Assembly: GCA_016286585.1 (NCBI GenBank)
Contig: JAEETC010000006.1
Span: forward strand, 1 to 54,861
DNA length: 54,861 bases
From: Prevotella sp.
GTDB lineage: Bacteria; Bacteroidota; Bacteroidia; Bacteroidales; Bacteroidaceae
Direction of reading: 5' to 3'
Made by a program: the position numbers and the translations under genes. Positions 1 to 8,789 of the stretch are shown one piece after another. Numbering within the stretch: the first letter of the stretch is position 1; the number at the start of each line of letters is the position of its first letter. The notes under the pieces are model-generated. The model had not been told where the DNA came from, ran no database searches, and saw only the letters and a list, made by a program, of their open reading frames with translations.

Positions 1-449
1 TCCGCCGCTGCCACAACCTGCGTTCTATCAACATTCCCAATACCGTCCGCAAGATTGGTAGCAAGGCCTTCCAGGAGTGTTCGGCCCTCGCCAGCATTTC
101 CTTCCCCGTAGCCCTGACAAGCATCGGCGACAATGCCTTTGCCAAGTGCACCAGCCTCACCAGCATCAAGATGCCAGTGGCTGTCAAGGAGATTGGCAGT
201 TCTGCTTTTGAGGAGTGCGTCATGATCACCACGGTCGAACTGTCGTCGGCCCTCAAGAAAATCGGAGGCTCAGCCTTTGCCAAATGCTCGTCGCTGAAAG
301 AGGTCATCCTCAACACCCCCGCACCTCCCAGCATCTCCAACAGCACCTTCAAAGGCACTGCACCCGCATTCATCATCCCGCGTGGCAGTCTGTCCGTATA
401 TATTGCAAACAAAGACTGGAAGAATATTTCCGGATATAAAGAGAAATAA
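1..449 (+). CDS. BspA-like leucine-rich-repeat surface protein, 3' part
   Basis: The reading frame is open from base 3 and ends with TAA at 447-449; its start lies outside the window. About four and a half repeats of roughly 23 residues are visible, each of the form L-x-S-I-x-h-P-x-x-V-x-x-I-G-x-x-A-F-x-x-C, followed by a short tail ending GYKEK. This is the LRR_5 (BspA/TpLRR) repeat of secreted or surface-attached Bacteroidetes and oral-pathogen proteins, usually linked to adhesion. No type IX secretion C-terminal domain or anchor is seen at this end. The start of mrp follows after only 2 bases, so the two are probably co-transcribed, which is odd for an iron-sulfur factor gene. Family sure; ligand unknown. 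Confidence 0.85.
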   Translation, partial: RRCHNLRSINIPNTVRKIGSKAFQECSALASISFPVALTSIGDNAFAKCTSLTSIKMPVAVKEIGSSAFEECVMITTVELSSALKKIGGSAFAKCSSLKEVILNTPAPPSISNSTFKGTAPAFIIPRGSLSVYIANKDWKNISGYKEK

Positions 450-451
450 CA

Positions 452-1585
452 TTGAAGATATATCCTAAACTCATTATGGACGCGCTGGCTACGGTGACGT
501 ATGCCGGCACGAAGAAAAACCTCGTGGAGAGTGGCATGGTGGCTGATACACCAGCCATTGCCGCTCCCTCCGCTGAGGGCGAACCCTGGAAGGTGAAGGT
601 TGTACTCGAGTTCCCTCGCGACACCGATCCCTTCCTCAAATCCACCGTCAAGGCTGCAGAGGCTGCCATTCGATATCATGTATCGAGGAATGAGGAGTCC
701 TCCCTCCTCGAAGTAGAGATCTTGACCGAATTCAAATCCAAGCCCCGTCCAGAAGTCGGACAGATGCTGCCAGGCGTGAAGAACATCATCGCCGTCAGCA
801 GCGGTAAGGGAGGCGTCGGCAAGAGCACCGTCTCAGCCAACCTCGCCATCGCCCTCGCACGTCTCGGCTATCGTGTGGGACTGCTCGACACCGATATCTT
901 CGGCCCCTCCATGCCTAAGATGTTCCAGGTGGAAGACGAGCGCCCATACGCTGTCAATAAAGACGGACGCGACCTCATCTGTCCCATCGAGAAATACGGT
1001 GTAAAGCTCCTGTCCATAGGCTTTTTCGTATCACCTACCACCGCTACCCTCTGGCGAGGCGGCATGGCCACCAGCGCCCTCAAGCAACTCATTGCCGATG
1101 CAGACTGGGGCGAGCTCGACTACTTCATCCTCGACACGCCGCCAGGCACCAGCGATATCCACCTGACACTGTTGCAGACACTCCCCATCACGGGCGCCAT
1201 CATCGTCTCTACCCCCCAACAGGTGGCCCTCGCCGATGCCCGCAAAGGTATCGACATGTACCGCAACGAGAAAGTCAACGTACCTATCCTTGGTCTGATT
1301 GAGAACATGGCATGGTTCACCCCAGCCGAACTACCAGAGAACCGCTATTACATCTTTGGGAAGGAAGGCTGCAAACAGCTTGCCGAAGAGATGCAAGTGC
1401 CCCTGCTGGCTCAGATACCGTTGGTGCAGAGCATCTGCGACAGTGGCGACAGCGGCACCCCTGCGGCACTCACCAGCGACACTGCCACGGGCCTAGCTTT
1501 CATCAACCTCGCCCAAGCCGTCGTCACCGTTGTCAATCGTCGCAACCGCGAGCAACCACAGACAAAAATCGTCGGAATGAAATAG
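452..1585 (+). CDS. mrp: Mrp/NBP35 family P-loop ATPase (Fe-S cluster carrier)
   Basis: A cytosolic ATPase thought to hold and hand over iron-sulfur clusters. Residues 1-95 resemble the MIP18/DUF59-like N-terminal domain (YPKLIMDALATV...). The deviant Walker A motif GKGGVGKST is at 118-126, followed by LLDTDIFGPSMPKMF and later LDTPPGTSD. The start is TTG at 452; the first residues KIYPKL match the usual family N-terminus, so the downstream ATG at 476 is less likely. The CPxC cluster-ligand motif seen near the C-terminus of many relatives is absent: that place reads NMAWFTPAELPENRYY, which I believe is usual for Bacteroidetes members. It follows the LRR gene by 2 bases and converges on the efflux operon. 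Length (377 aa) is normal. Confidence 0.93.
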   Translation: MKIYPKLIMDALATVTYAGTKKNLVESGMVADTPAIAAPSAEGEPWKVKVVLEFPRDTDPFLKSTVKAAEAAIRYHVSRNEESSLLEVEILTEFKSKPRPEVGQMLPGVKNIIAVSSGKGGVGKSTVSANLAIALARLGYRVGLLDTDIFGPSMPKMFQVEDERPYAVNKDGRDLICPIEKYGVKLLSIGFFVSPTTATLWRGGMATSALKQLIADADWGELDYFILDTPPGTSDIHLTLLQTLPITGAIIVSTPQQVALADARKGIDMYRNEKVNVPILGLIENMAWFTPAELPENRYYIFGKEGCKQLAEEMQVPLLAQIPLVQSICDSGDSGTPAALTSDTATGLAFINLAQAVVTVVNRRNREQPQTKIVGMK

Positions 1586-1602
1586 CCCTCACGAGGGTGA
1601 GA
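1586..1602. repeat. 17-bp dispersed repeat, copy 1 (CCCTCACGAGGGTGAGA)
   Basis: A 17-base sequence starting right after the mrp stop codon and repeated identically at 9945-9961 beside tmRNA. It can fold as a small hairpin (CTCAC/GTGAG). It lies between the convergent mrp and TolC genes and could help termination, but no T-run follows on either strand. Confidence 0.6.
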
Positions 1603-1606
1603 CCTC

Positions 1607-2983
1607 TCACTGTCCAATGGCCTGCCTGTATTCTAGGAGTTTGTTCTGATAGTCGGCAAAGGCATCGGTATGCTTATCGAGCGACTGCTGGTAGAGCAAC
1701 TGGGCCTCTAGCAGGTCGCTCATCTTTGAGGTACCGGCGCGATAATAGTTGCGATTGAGACGCAGGTTCTCACTGGCCTGTTCGATGCTACGTTTCGCCA
1801 GCTGCAACTGCTGGTAGCTCTCCTCTACCCCATTCCAGGCATTCTGCATGCGGATTTTCAACAGTTGGGCATTGTCCTCCAACTGTTCTACTGCTTTCTG
1901 GTGTTCTATCTGGCGACGCTTGATGGCGTGAGAGCCGCCCCACCAATCGCTGATAGGCACACTAACGGTTGCGAACACCATCCCAAACGAGTGGTTGTTT
2001 TCCAACAGATTATGATAGTTATAGCCAGCACCGACGGCAACGTTAGGCAGGTTCTGACCAACAGCCAACTTCTTCTGGAGGTTGGCAGCCTCAACTTGTT
2101 TACCTAACAATTGATACTCGGGTGTCCCCAAAAGAGCTTTATTGTGGTCTTGACGAGAAAGAGGTACTAGAGGGGTATCCGACTGATAGCAGATGACAAA
2201 CGACGTATCGCGCAGGCCACAGTATTGCGACAGTAAGAGACGGACGATGGAGATGCCATTCTTCAGTTTCAGGCGTTGGCTCTCGATGTCGTTCTGTCGC
2301 AGTTGTACTTGCAGCAGATCGTTGCGCATGGCCACACCGGCCCTTACGGCCACATCCACATCTTTATATATATCACGCAACAGGGTATCGACAGCCTCGA
2401 TGGTCTTCATTTTCTCCTGTAACGAAGCCAACTGCCAGAAATACTGCTCGGCAGTCTTCTCTACCTCGTTTTCCGATAGCTGCAACTGCAAGCGACTCAC
2501 GTCCTCGCCCACTTTAGCGAGTTTATTACCATTGATAATCTGACCACCGGCAAAGAGGGGCTGCACAGCCATGAGCGAGCCGATGGTGCCGTTCTTCATC
2601 ATCGAGATGCTGATGGGGTTACCCAAGGCTGCCAATGCCTCTGGAGGCAACGACTGAGCCAAAAGCGCCCCCAACTCTGGCGACATGTTTTCAGAGAGGT
2701 TCAGCGTGGTTTGCGCCATGCCTTTGTTGGCATTGAACCAAAGACCGGTGCCACTCACGTTGGGGAAATATTTGGTAAATGCCTCCTTGCGTTGCTGTTG
2801 AGCAGCCTCAACACCGTATTTGGCACTGCGGATGGCATAGTTATTGTGCAGGGCAGAATCCTTGATCTGCTCCAGGGTGTAGGTCTGCTGCGCAGATAAA
2901 GGTAAAAAGGCAAAAAGGTAAAAAAGTAAAACACTCAATACTTTACCTTCACGTCTTGTTTCTGTTTGAATTATCTGTCTCAT
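1607..2983 (-). CDS. TolC-family outer-membrane efflux protein
   Basis: The outer-membrane channel of a tripartite pump. Its 458 residues begin with a signal peptide (about 1-31, ending LSAQQ), then the usual TLEQIKDSALHNNYAIRSA opening of the OEP fold with long alpha-helical barrel segments rich in Q, L and E. It is the last gene of the operon 7185-1607 (membrane-fusion protein, RND pump, channel), 13 bases after the pump gene. The hydrophobic core of the signal peptide (residues about 18-29, LLFYLFAFLPL) is encoded by four 8-base units at 2901-2931, so this stretch looks repeat-derived. Substrate cannot be told. Confidence 0.92.
   Translation of the reverse strand: MRQIIQTETRREGKVLSVLLFYLFAFLPLSAQQTYTLEQIKDSALHNNYAIRSAKYGVEAAQQQRKEAFTKYFPNVSGTGLWFNANKGMAQTTLNLSENMSPELGALLAQSLPPEALAALGNPISISMMKNGTIGSLMAVQPLFAGGQIINGNKLAKVGEDVSRLQLQLSENEVEKTAEQYFWQLASLQEKMKTIEAVDTLLRDIYKDVDVAVRAGVAMRNDLLQVQLRQNDIESQRLKLKNGISIVRLLLSQYCGLRDTSFVICYQSDTPLVPLSRQDHNKALLGTPEYQLLGKQVEAANLQKKLAVGQNLPNVAVGAGYNYHNLLENNHSFGMVFATVSVPISDWWGGSHAIKRRQIEHQKAVEQLEDNAQLLKIRMQNAWNGVEESYQQLQLAKRSIEQASENLRLNRNYYRAGTSKMSDLLEAQLLYQQSLDKHTDAFADYQNKLLEYRQAIGQ
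2901..2933. repeat. Period-8 array inside the TolC signal-peptide codons
   Basis: Four consecutive 8-base units of the type GGTAAAAA / GGCAAAAA / GGTAAAAA / AGTAAAAC. They encode the hydrophobic stretch of the signal peptide on the minus strand. The array at 2991-3019 uses similar bases in reversed orientation. Confidence 0.7.
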
Positions 2984-2990
2984 ATTATTT

Positions 2991-3019
2991 ACCTTTTTAC
3001 TTTTTTACTCTTTTACCTT
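2991..3019. repeat. Period-8 array at the RND/TolC junction
   Basis: Plus-strand AC dinucleotides fall at 2991, 2999, 3007 and 3015, an exact 8-base period separated by T/C-rich hexamers. The array covers the last codons and stop of the RND gene and the short gap before the TolC start. Confidence 0.75.
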
Positions 3020-6000
3020 TCAAACTAACCTTCCAATAAATAACGGGAAGCATGGTGACTACCATGATGAGCGAGCCAATGCCACCTGCGAAGATGGTTA
3101 CACCTACGGGCATCCAGAACGAACTCTGGGCGATGATCATCGGCACCACACCTACAGCCGTTGTGGCAGTAGTAAGGAAGATGGGCACCATACGGCGCTT
3201 GCCAGCCTCGTAGGCAGCCTGACGGACAGCATTGTTATAAGCCTGGCGATCCACCGTCCAGTCACCATGTTCTGCCACATGTTTCTTAATCAGGTCGATG
3301 GCATGCTCGAAGATGAGAATCTCGTTACGCATAATCATTCCCATCAGCGTGATGAGTCCGAAGATAGAAGTAAGTCCCAGGGCACGGTTCATCAGTCCAA
3401 GACCTATCAGCGCACCGGGAATCATCAGTGCCAATGCAACCATACAGACGGTAGTCACACCATATTTCTTGAAGTTGAACAACAGGAAGAAGAACACGAT
3501 AATTTCAGCGATAGAGATACCACCGAATATCTGTGGCAGGGCCTCATCACCGTATTCAATCTCGCCACCCACCTCGGTACGTACGCCTTGCGGCAGTTGG
3601 ATATCCTCTTGCATGATGCGGGCAACCTCTTTTTCAATAGGAGCGGTATAGACACCCTGTGCAAACTGGGCTGTCACCGTAATACAGCGCTCGCCACCAC
3701 GATGCATGATGCGGCTCTCGCTCCACTTGGGATAGACTTTGGCAATCTGTCGAAGAGGTACTGTTGAATTGGTACTTTGCAGACCTCCCGAAACCAACGA
3801 TGCGGGCGATGCGATGCCGAGATTGGCCACATCTGAGAAAGTCATATCGGTATCGTCCTTTACCACGATAGGCAACTCGTAGTTGCCTTCCCAAATCTGT
3901 CCCACACGCAGATCACTGGATGTGGCACTCAGCGCCAACTGGGCCGTAGTACGTGTAATACCTAATTGGGCCGACGTCACAGGGTCGAGTTCGACGTTGA
4001 TGATGGGGTAAGGCTGGAAGTAGTCGGTATGTACCCACTCCAGTTCCGGCATCTGGCGCATACGCTCCATCAACCGCTCAGCCACTACGTGCAACGAGTC
4101 GAGGTTGTCGCCATAGAATCGATACTCCAGTTCGTTCACCTCCAGATAGTCCAGGCGCTTAAACTTCACGTAGGCATTGGGGAATGCCTCACTCAGTTGT
4201 GGCTGATACTGAGCCAAGAGACCTAGTGTGGCTTTGTCGCTCTGGGTATTCACGATGAACTGCGCATAGTTGTTACCAGCCATCTGGGGTGCATAGGCAT
4301 CCATGAACCGGGGCGATGAACAGCCGATGAAGCCTGTAATGCCAACGATGCGTTCATCTTTCTCCAACACGTGTTGTACAGAATCAGCTATCAGTTCTGT
4401 CTCGGCTAATCCTTTACCCTCTGGCAGGAAGATTTCTACGGCAAACTGGTCGCGGTCGGCGTATGGGAAGAGTCGTATCTTCAGCGTGGGCGCTATCAAC
4501 GTCGAGAGCAGGATGACGGCAATACCACCACCGATCGTTAGCCATGGGTTGGCAAAAGTCCAGTCTAACACCTTATTATAGGTATTTTGCACCCACTTGG
4601 TGATGGCGTTACCATCGGTACTCACCTTATCAGGCTTGATGATACGTGTCTCCAAGAACGGAATCACGGTAACCGCCAGCACCAGCGACACCATGAGGTT
4701 GATGGTTATCGTGATGGGGAAGTCCTCCAGACAGTCGTGGAACATGCCCTTCATCGTGATGAGGAATGGATAGAAGATGGCACAGATACAGATGGTGGCC
4801 AGTAACATCGGCATGAAGTACTGGCGCGCCGACTCAATGGCGGCATCGTATGGCTTTAATCCTTTACCCAGATATTCCAGGTAGCCGTCAATCACCACGA
4901 TGGAGTTATCGACAATCATTCCCAACACCACAATCAGTGCCGCCAGCGTCACAATGTTCAGTTCGATGCCCATCATATACATCACGGCCACACTCACAAA
5001 GGTGCTCAGTGGGATGGTGATGGCTGCCACGATGGCCGAACGGATGGGGAACAGTACCATCATCACCAGGATAATGATCAGCATAGATATCAGCAGGTCG
5101 CGCAGGAAGTCGCTCACACTCAAGGCTACCACTTTGGGTTTATCGGCAATGCGGGTCACCTTCACATCCTCCGGCAGTTCGTTTTGGCGGAAATCATTCA
5201 GTACCTTGTCCACCTCCTGACCATACTGCACCACGTTATTGCCTGGTGTCATCTCCATCGACAGTAATACGCAGGGATGGCCATCCTGTTCGATACGGCT
5301 CGACATCGGCTCATATTCACGCACCACTCGGGCCACATCTCTCACACGAGCCACCTTACCAGTCACAGGGTCGGAGAAGATAATCTGGTTGGCTATTTCC
5401 TCCTCACTGTTCTCCTGAGCCTCCACATGGATGGGCACCTGCTGGTCGTCATCACTGATACTACCGCTCATCGTAGTAATGCCCTGAGCCTGAAGGCGTG
5501 AGAAGAGCATCTGTTGGCCAATACCATAGGCTTGCAAACGCTGACGGTCAATATAGAGCGATATTTGCTCCTTCTGCTCGCCGAAAAGTTTCACGTTGGC
5601 TACAGAGGGAATACGACGCAGACGGTCTGAGAGATCGTCACTATATTGCTTGAGTTCGCGATAGCTGCGCTGGTCGCTCTCGATGGCGATGAGCAGGGCT
5701 GAGGTGTTACCGAAGTCATCGTTCACCACGATGGCCAGCACACCACTGGGCAACTGTGCCTTAAAACCATTCAGACCATGTTTGATTTTCGACCACACCT
5801 CGTCCTTATTGTTCACATCATCGTTCAGTTTCACCATCACGATACACATACCGTTCTGCGACTGTGTGGTGGTCTTCTTGCGATTCACCTCACCAAAAGT
5901 AAAGAGGTAACGCTCCAACGGACGAGCCACTTGCTGCTCCACCTCCTCGCTGGTAGCGCCAGGATACACGGCCACGACTACACCCTGACGGATCGTGGCA

Positions 6001-6128
6001 TGCGGGAATTCATCCTTCGGCATGATATACATGCCATAGATGCCCATCACAAACAATATGCCTATGATAAGCAATGATATCGAGTAGTGTTCCAATGGCC
6101 ATTTCAGCCAATTCATCTTCTCTTTCAT
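2997..6128 (-). CDS. RND-family efflux pump inner-membrane transporter (AcrB/HAE1-like)
   Basis: A proton-driven export pump of about 1043 residues, the normal length. The first transmembrane helix is at about 14-34; large periplasmic loops and a second half-repeat follow. The segment reading VLGMIVDNSIVVIDGYLEYL matches the conserved transmembrane-4 region that holds the proton-relay acidic residues. The start is taken as ATG 6128-6126 (MKEKMNW), because an upstream in-frame ATG lies within the heptamer array between this gene and the membrane-fusion gene. Its last codons (KGKRVKK) are encoded by a period-8 array. It sits between its partner subunits. Substrate class (drug, bile salt, metal) cannot be decided. 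Confidence 0.95.
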   Translation of the reverse strand: MKEKMNWLKWPLEHYSISLLIIGILFVMGIYGMYIMPKDEFPHATIRQGVVVAVYPGATSEEVEQQVARPLERYLFTFGEVNRKKTTTQSQNGMCIVMVKLNDDVNNKDEVWSKIKHGLNGFKAQLPSGVLAIVVNDDFGNTSALLIAIESDQRSYRELKQYSDDLSDRLRRIPSVANVKLFGEQKEQISLYIDRQRLQAYGIGQQMLFSRLQAQGITTMSGSISDDDQQVPIHVEAQENSEEEIANQIIFSDPVTGKVARVRDVARVVREYEPMSSRIEQDGHPCVLLSMEMTPGNNVVQYGQEVDKVLNDFRQNELPEDVKVTRIADKPKVVALSVSDFLRDLLISMLIIILVMMVLFPIRSAIVAAITIPLSTFVSVAVMYMMGIELNIVTLAALIVVLGMIVDNSIVVIDGYLEYLGKGLKPYDAAIESARQYFMPMLLATICICAIFYPFLITMKGMFHDCLEDFPITITINLMVSLVLAVTVIPFLETRIIKPDKVSTDGNAITKWVQNTYNKVLDWTFANPWLTIGGGIAVILLSTLIAPTLKIRLFPYADRDQFAVEIFLPEGKGLAETELIADSVQHVLEKDERIVGITGFIGCSSPRFMDAYAPQMAGNNYAQFIVNTQSDKATLGLLAQYQPQLSEAFPNAYVKFKRLDYLEVNELEYRFYGDNLDSLHVVAERLMERMRQMPELEWVHTDYFQPYPIINVELDPVTSAQLGITRTTAQLALSATSSDLRVGQIWEGNYELPIVVKDDTDMTFSDVANLGIASPASLVSGGLQSTNSTVPLRQIAKVYPKWSESRIMHRGGERCITVTAQFAQGVYTAPIEKEVARIMQEDIQLPQGVRTEVGGEIEYGDEALPQIFGGISIAEIIVFFFLLFNFKKYGVTTVCMVALALMIPGALIGLGLMNRALGLTSIFGLITLMGMIMRNEILIFEHAIDLIKKHVAEHGDWTVDRQAYNNAVRQAAYEAGKRRMVPIFLTTATTAVGVVPMIIAQSSFWMPVGVTIFAGGIGSLIMVVTMLPVIYWKVSLKGKRVKK

Positions 6129-6168
6129 AATTGTCAACTGTCAACTTTCAACTCTCAACTGTCAATTA
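6129..6168. repeat. Period-7 array between pump and membrane-fusion genes
   Basis: Plus-strand CAA cores at 6135, 6142, 6149, 6156 and 6163 give an exact 7-base period. Units read on the minus strand as TTGACAG, TTGAGAG or TTGAAAG, differing mainly at one position. The array fills the whole gap between the membrane-fusion stop codon (6166-6168) and the RND start. Confidence 0.85.
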
Positions 6169-7185
6169 GAAAACTACTTTGGAGTTTTCGCTAAGTTTCT
6201 GATAACCCTCTGTGGCAATACGGTCACCGATAGTCAGACCGTCGATGACGTTTACATAATTCCCCTGTGTCTGACCTATAGTCACAGTCATGCGATGAGC
6301 CGTGCTGTCCTTGCCCACTGTCCACACAAATAAACTACCGTCCGACTTCTTTTGAACTGCTGTTACAGGAATCATCTTGCTGCCAATTGCCTGTGAGCCA
6401 TCAGAGACAAAACGTACATTGGCCACCATTCCTGGCAGCAGTTTCCGATTGCTGTTTGCCACATTAATTCTTATATCGTACGTATGCGTGAGGGCGTCGG
6501 CCTGTACCCCTTTCTCAATCCGGCCTCCCTGATAACTGCCATTAACAGCTTCTACCATTATACTCGTTGGCGTACTGGCATTGATACCGCCTATCTCTGC
6601 CTCAGGAACTGCCACTTTCACCTTGACTGTTGAGATGTCAAGGATACTCACAACAGCCTGTGACGGTAAAGCAGTCTCACCTGCACCTATCAGTTTCTTG
6701 CCTATGATACCACTGACAGGAGCAATCAGCCGACAGTCTGCCAGGTTCTTCCGAGCCACCTCTAATTGTGATTGGGCCTGAGCAACCTTGCTCTGTATTT
6801 CCACCCACTGCACCTCTGGCAGTGATCCGTTGTCATGCAGCATCTTGTAGCGCTCTAAGGCATCGTTGGCCTGTGCCATCTGTGCCTCGGCACCACTCAA
6901 CAGGTTACGGGCCTGCGTGTCGTCCATCTCGGCAATCAGCTGACCTTTGCTGACGGTCTGACCTTCATTCACCAACATCCGTTTGACTACACCCATGCCA
7001 GTAAAGCTCACTGCGGTAGCCTCGCGTTCTTCCACAATACCCATATACGTCTGGGCATTATCCACCATACCGGGCGATACCACCTGTGTTTTTACTCTCG
7101 TCGGAGCCTTCACATTCTGCTCCTGTTTCTGTCCGCAGCTGCCCAGTAACATGACTGATAACAGCATCAATAATTCCTTTTTCAT
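6166..7185 (-). CDS. HlyD/MFP-family periplasmic adaptor lipoprotein of an RND pump
   Basis: Periplasmic adaptor joining the RND pump to TolC. The start is ATG 7185-7183, giving MKKELLMLLSVMLLGSCGQ with a lipobox (LGSC) and so a lipid anchor. Earlier in-frame ATGs are rejected because the probable -7 promoter box (7209-7216) lies downstream of them. The biotinyl-lipoyl hairpin (VNEGQTVSKGQLIAEMDD ... APVSGIIGKKLIGAGE) and the beta-barrel and membrane-proximal regions follow in the usual order. It is the first gene of the operon and is divergent from an AraC-type regulator, the likely controller. Length 339 residues. Confidence 0.93.
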   Translation of the reverse strand: MKKELLMLLSVMLLGSCGQKQEQNVKAPTRVKTQVVSPGMVDNAQTYMGIVEEREATAVSFTGMGVVKRMLVNEGQTVSKGQLIAEMDDTQARNLLSGAEAQMAQANDALERYKMLHDNGSLPEVQWVEIQSKVAQAQSQLEVARKNLADCRLIAPVSGIIGKKLIGAGETALPSQAVVSILDISTVKVKVAVPEAEIGGINASTPTSIMVEAVNGSYQGGRIEKGVQADALTHTYDIRINVANSNRKLLPGMVANVRFVSDGSQAIGSKMIPVTAVQKKSDGSLFVWTVGKDSTAHRMTVTIGQTQGNYVNVIDGLTIGDRIATEGYQKLSENSKVVF

Positions 7186-7208
7186 AACTACATGTCTTAT
7201 TTTGGCTG

Positions 7209-7216
7209 CAAAATTA
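7209..7216 (-). promoter_or_regulatory. -7 box for the efflux operon
   Basis: The minus strand reads TAatTTTG, matching the Bacteroidetes -7 consensus TAnnTTTG. The predicted transcription start is about 15-20 bases before the adaptor ATG. No clear -33 TTTG is seen, which would suit an activator-dependent promoter. Confidence 0.6.
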
Positions 7217-7335
7217 ATCCAAAATCGACTATCATTCATGTTTGATTTCTCTTCATTTTTTATCAATTCGGCACAGAGATACCAAAACGACCATAAACAA
7301 TACCAAATAAAACATGGAAAACGAAAAATAATCAC

Positions 7336-7343
7336 TATCTTTG
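7336..7343 (+). promoter_or_regulatory. -7 box directly ahead of the AraC regulator
   Basis: TAtcTTTG ends 4 bases before the ATG at 7348, so the transcript would start at or next to the start codon and be nearly leaderless. Confidence 0.6.
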
Positions 7344-7347
7344 CACC

Positions 7348-8229
7348 ATGAAACAGCAAGAAGAGATCACTTTTCAGACATTAACCGACAACGAGGACAT
7401 CCAGATCGGTTATTCCGACAACGACATCGTGGTGGTCGACAGTATCCAGCAGTTTGCAGAGGTAAGTACCGCCCTTGTGTCGATGAATGCTGTCGTTATC
7501 TGTACCAGTGGTAAAGTGCAAGGTGTTATCAATGGCAAGCAGATTGAACTGCACCAGAATCAGGTGGCCATTATTCCTCAGAACATTATTGTGACCGATG
7601 TGATGGTGAGTCCCGATTTCAACCTGAAGGCCATGTTCCTCACCAACCGCATCCTGCAGAGTTTCTTGCGCGAGAAGATGAATGTATGGAACGATATGAT
7701 GTACGTCCATCGTCATCATATTGTGACGATGGACGAAGACGAGATACTCTTCTATACCCATTTCTATGACATGCTGAAGCTTACCTTCGACAGGGGGAAG
7801 GACAATCCTTTCCGTACCGACGTCATCCAGTCGTTGTTGCGCTCGGCCTTCCTCGGTCTCTGTGGTGCCATGAAACAGTATTTTCCTGTTGATATCGAAC
7901 TCCAGGGTAAGACGTCAGATGCCTATTTCCAACACTTTCTCGACCTGCTGCACTCTACCGAGGTGAAGCACCGTACGGTTGAGGCTTATGCCAACGACCT
8001 CTGCATATCAGCAAAGTACCTCACTACCATCTGTAAGAGACACTCAGGGAAGACTGCCAACGAATGGATTACGGAACATGTCATGGAAGATATCCGTTAC
8101 TACCTGAAGCAGACCGACTTCAGTATCAAGCAGATCTGTGATCGCCTCGGTTTCCCAAACCCATCCTTTTTTGGCAAATACGTAAAAGATCATTTCGGCA
8201 TGACGCCAATGGAATTCAGAAATAACTAA
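7348..8229 (+). CDS. AraC-family transcriptional regulator
   Basis: A DNA-binding regulator of 293 residues. Residues about 1-180 form a cupin-like sensing region (IIPQNIIVTDVMVSPDFNLKAMFL). The C-terminal 100 residues hold the two helix-turn-helix motifs of the AraC/XylS domain (VEAYANDLCISAKYLTTICK; IKQICDRLGFPNPSFFGKYV) and end at the typical GMTPMEFR. It is divergent from the efflux operon over about 160 bases, the usual layout for a local regulator. The glycosidase remnant starts 12 bases after its stop codon and may be on the same transcript. The effector is unknown. Confidence 0.93.
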   Translation: MKQQEEITFQTLTDNEDIQIGYSDNDIVVVDSIQQFAEVSTALVSMNAVVICTSGKVQGVINGKQIELHQNQVAIIPQNIIVTDVMVSPDFNLKAMFLTNRILQSFLREKMNVWNDMMYVHRHHIVTMDEDEILFYTHFYDMLKLTFDRGKDNPFRTDVIQSLLRSAFLGLCGAMKQYFPVDIELQGKTSDAYFQHFLDLLHSTEVKHRTVEAYANDLCISAKYLTTICKRHSGKTANEWITEHVMEDIRYYLKQTDFSIKQICDRLGFPNPSFFGKYVKDHFGMTPMEFRNN

Positions 8230-8241
8230 TCACTCTAAAAC

Positions 8242-8742
8242 ATGAATAATATGAGACGTCGTTATTTATTGATTGTTGTCTGTGCACTCTTTTGCGGCAC
8301 TGTTGGTGCACAGGACCAGCGTTTCGAGAACCCACCCAAAGAAGCTCGCCCCTACGTGTGGAGGCATTGGTTGAATGGTAATACATCCAAGGACGGTATC
8401 CGGAAGGACTTGGAATGGATGAACCGTATCGGCATTGTCGGTTTCCATCAGTTTGACGCCGGAGGTTCGATCTTCATCAATGGCCAGCACGTAGACTTCC
8501 TATGGAAAGCCCCTTACAAGGTGAACTTCGAAGGCCAGTTGAAACCCGGTAAGAATACCATCGAGGTGAAGGTGGTGAATACTTGGGTGAACCGTCTGAT
8601 TGGTGATGGCCAGCCCGGCGTTGAGGGTCACAGTTTCACTCCCGTGGCCTTCTATGGAGTGAAGAGCCTCTCACAGAATATGGGCACCCTCATCCCCTCC
8701 GGCCTGATGGGTCCCGTACACTTATACCTTTGCACCCGATGA
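8242..8742 (+). pseudogene. Internally deleted glycoside hydrolase (GH106 rhamnosidase-like) remnant
   Basis: The 166-residue frame has a signal peptide (ending GTVGAQ) and the typical N-terminus of large GH106-like enzymes (PPKEARPYVWRHWLNGN, IRKDLEWMNRIGIVGFHQFDAG). It then switches at about residue 74 to their C-terminal beta-sandwich (NGQHVDFLWKAPY, PGKNTIEVKVVNTWVNRLIGDGQPG, PSGLMGPVHLY). Full enzymes have about 1000 residues, so the catalytic core is missing while the reading frame is kept. The junction lies near 8458-8470. The product cannot be an active glycosidase but could still be made and exported. Family assignment is from remembered motifs and is probable, not certain. Confidence 0.75.
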
Positions 8743-8789
8743 TGACGGCATTGATGATAGGACTGATCACTTCAAATGCCCCCGGCAGA

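Noticed and set aside
8725..8732. TAccTTTG promoter box at the end of the glycosidase remnant
   Set aside because: It is followed only by the convergent HU gene, with no plus-strand gene behind it and no -33 box.
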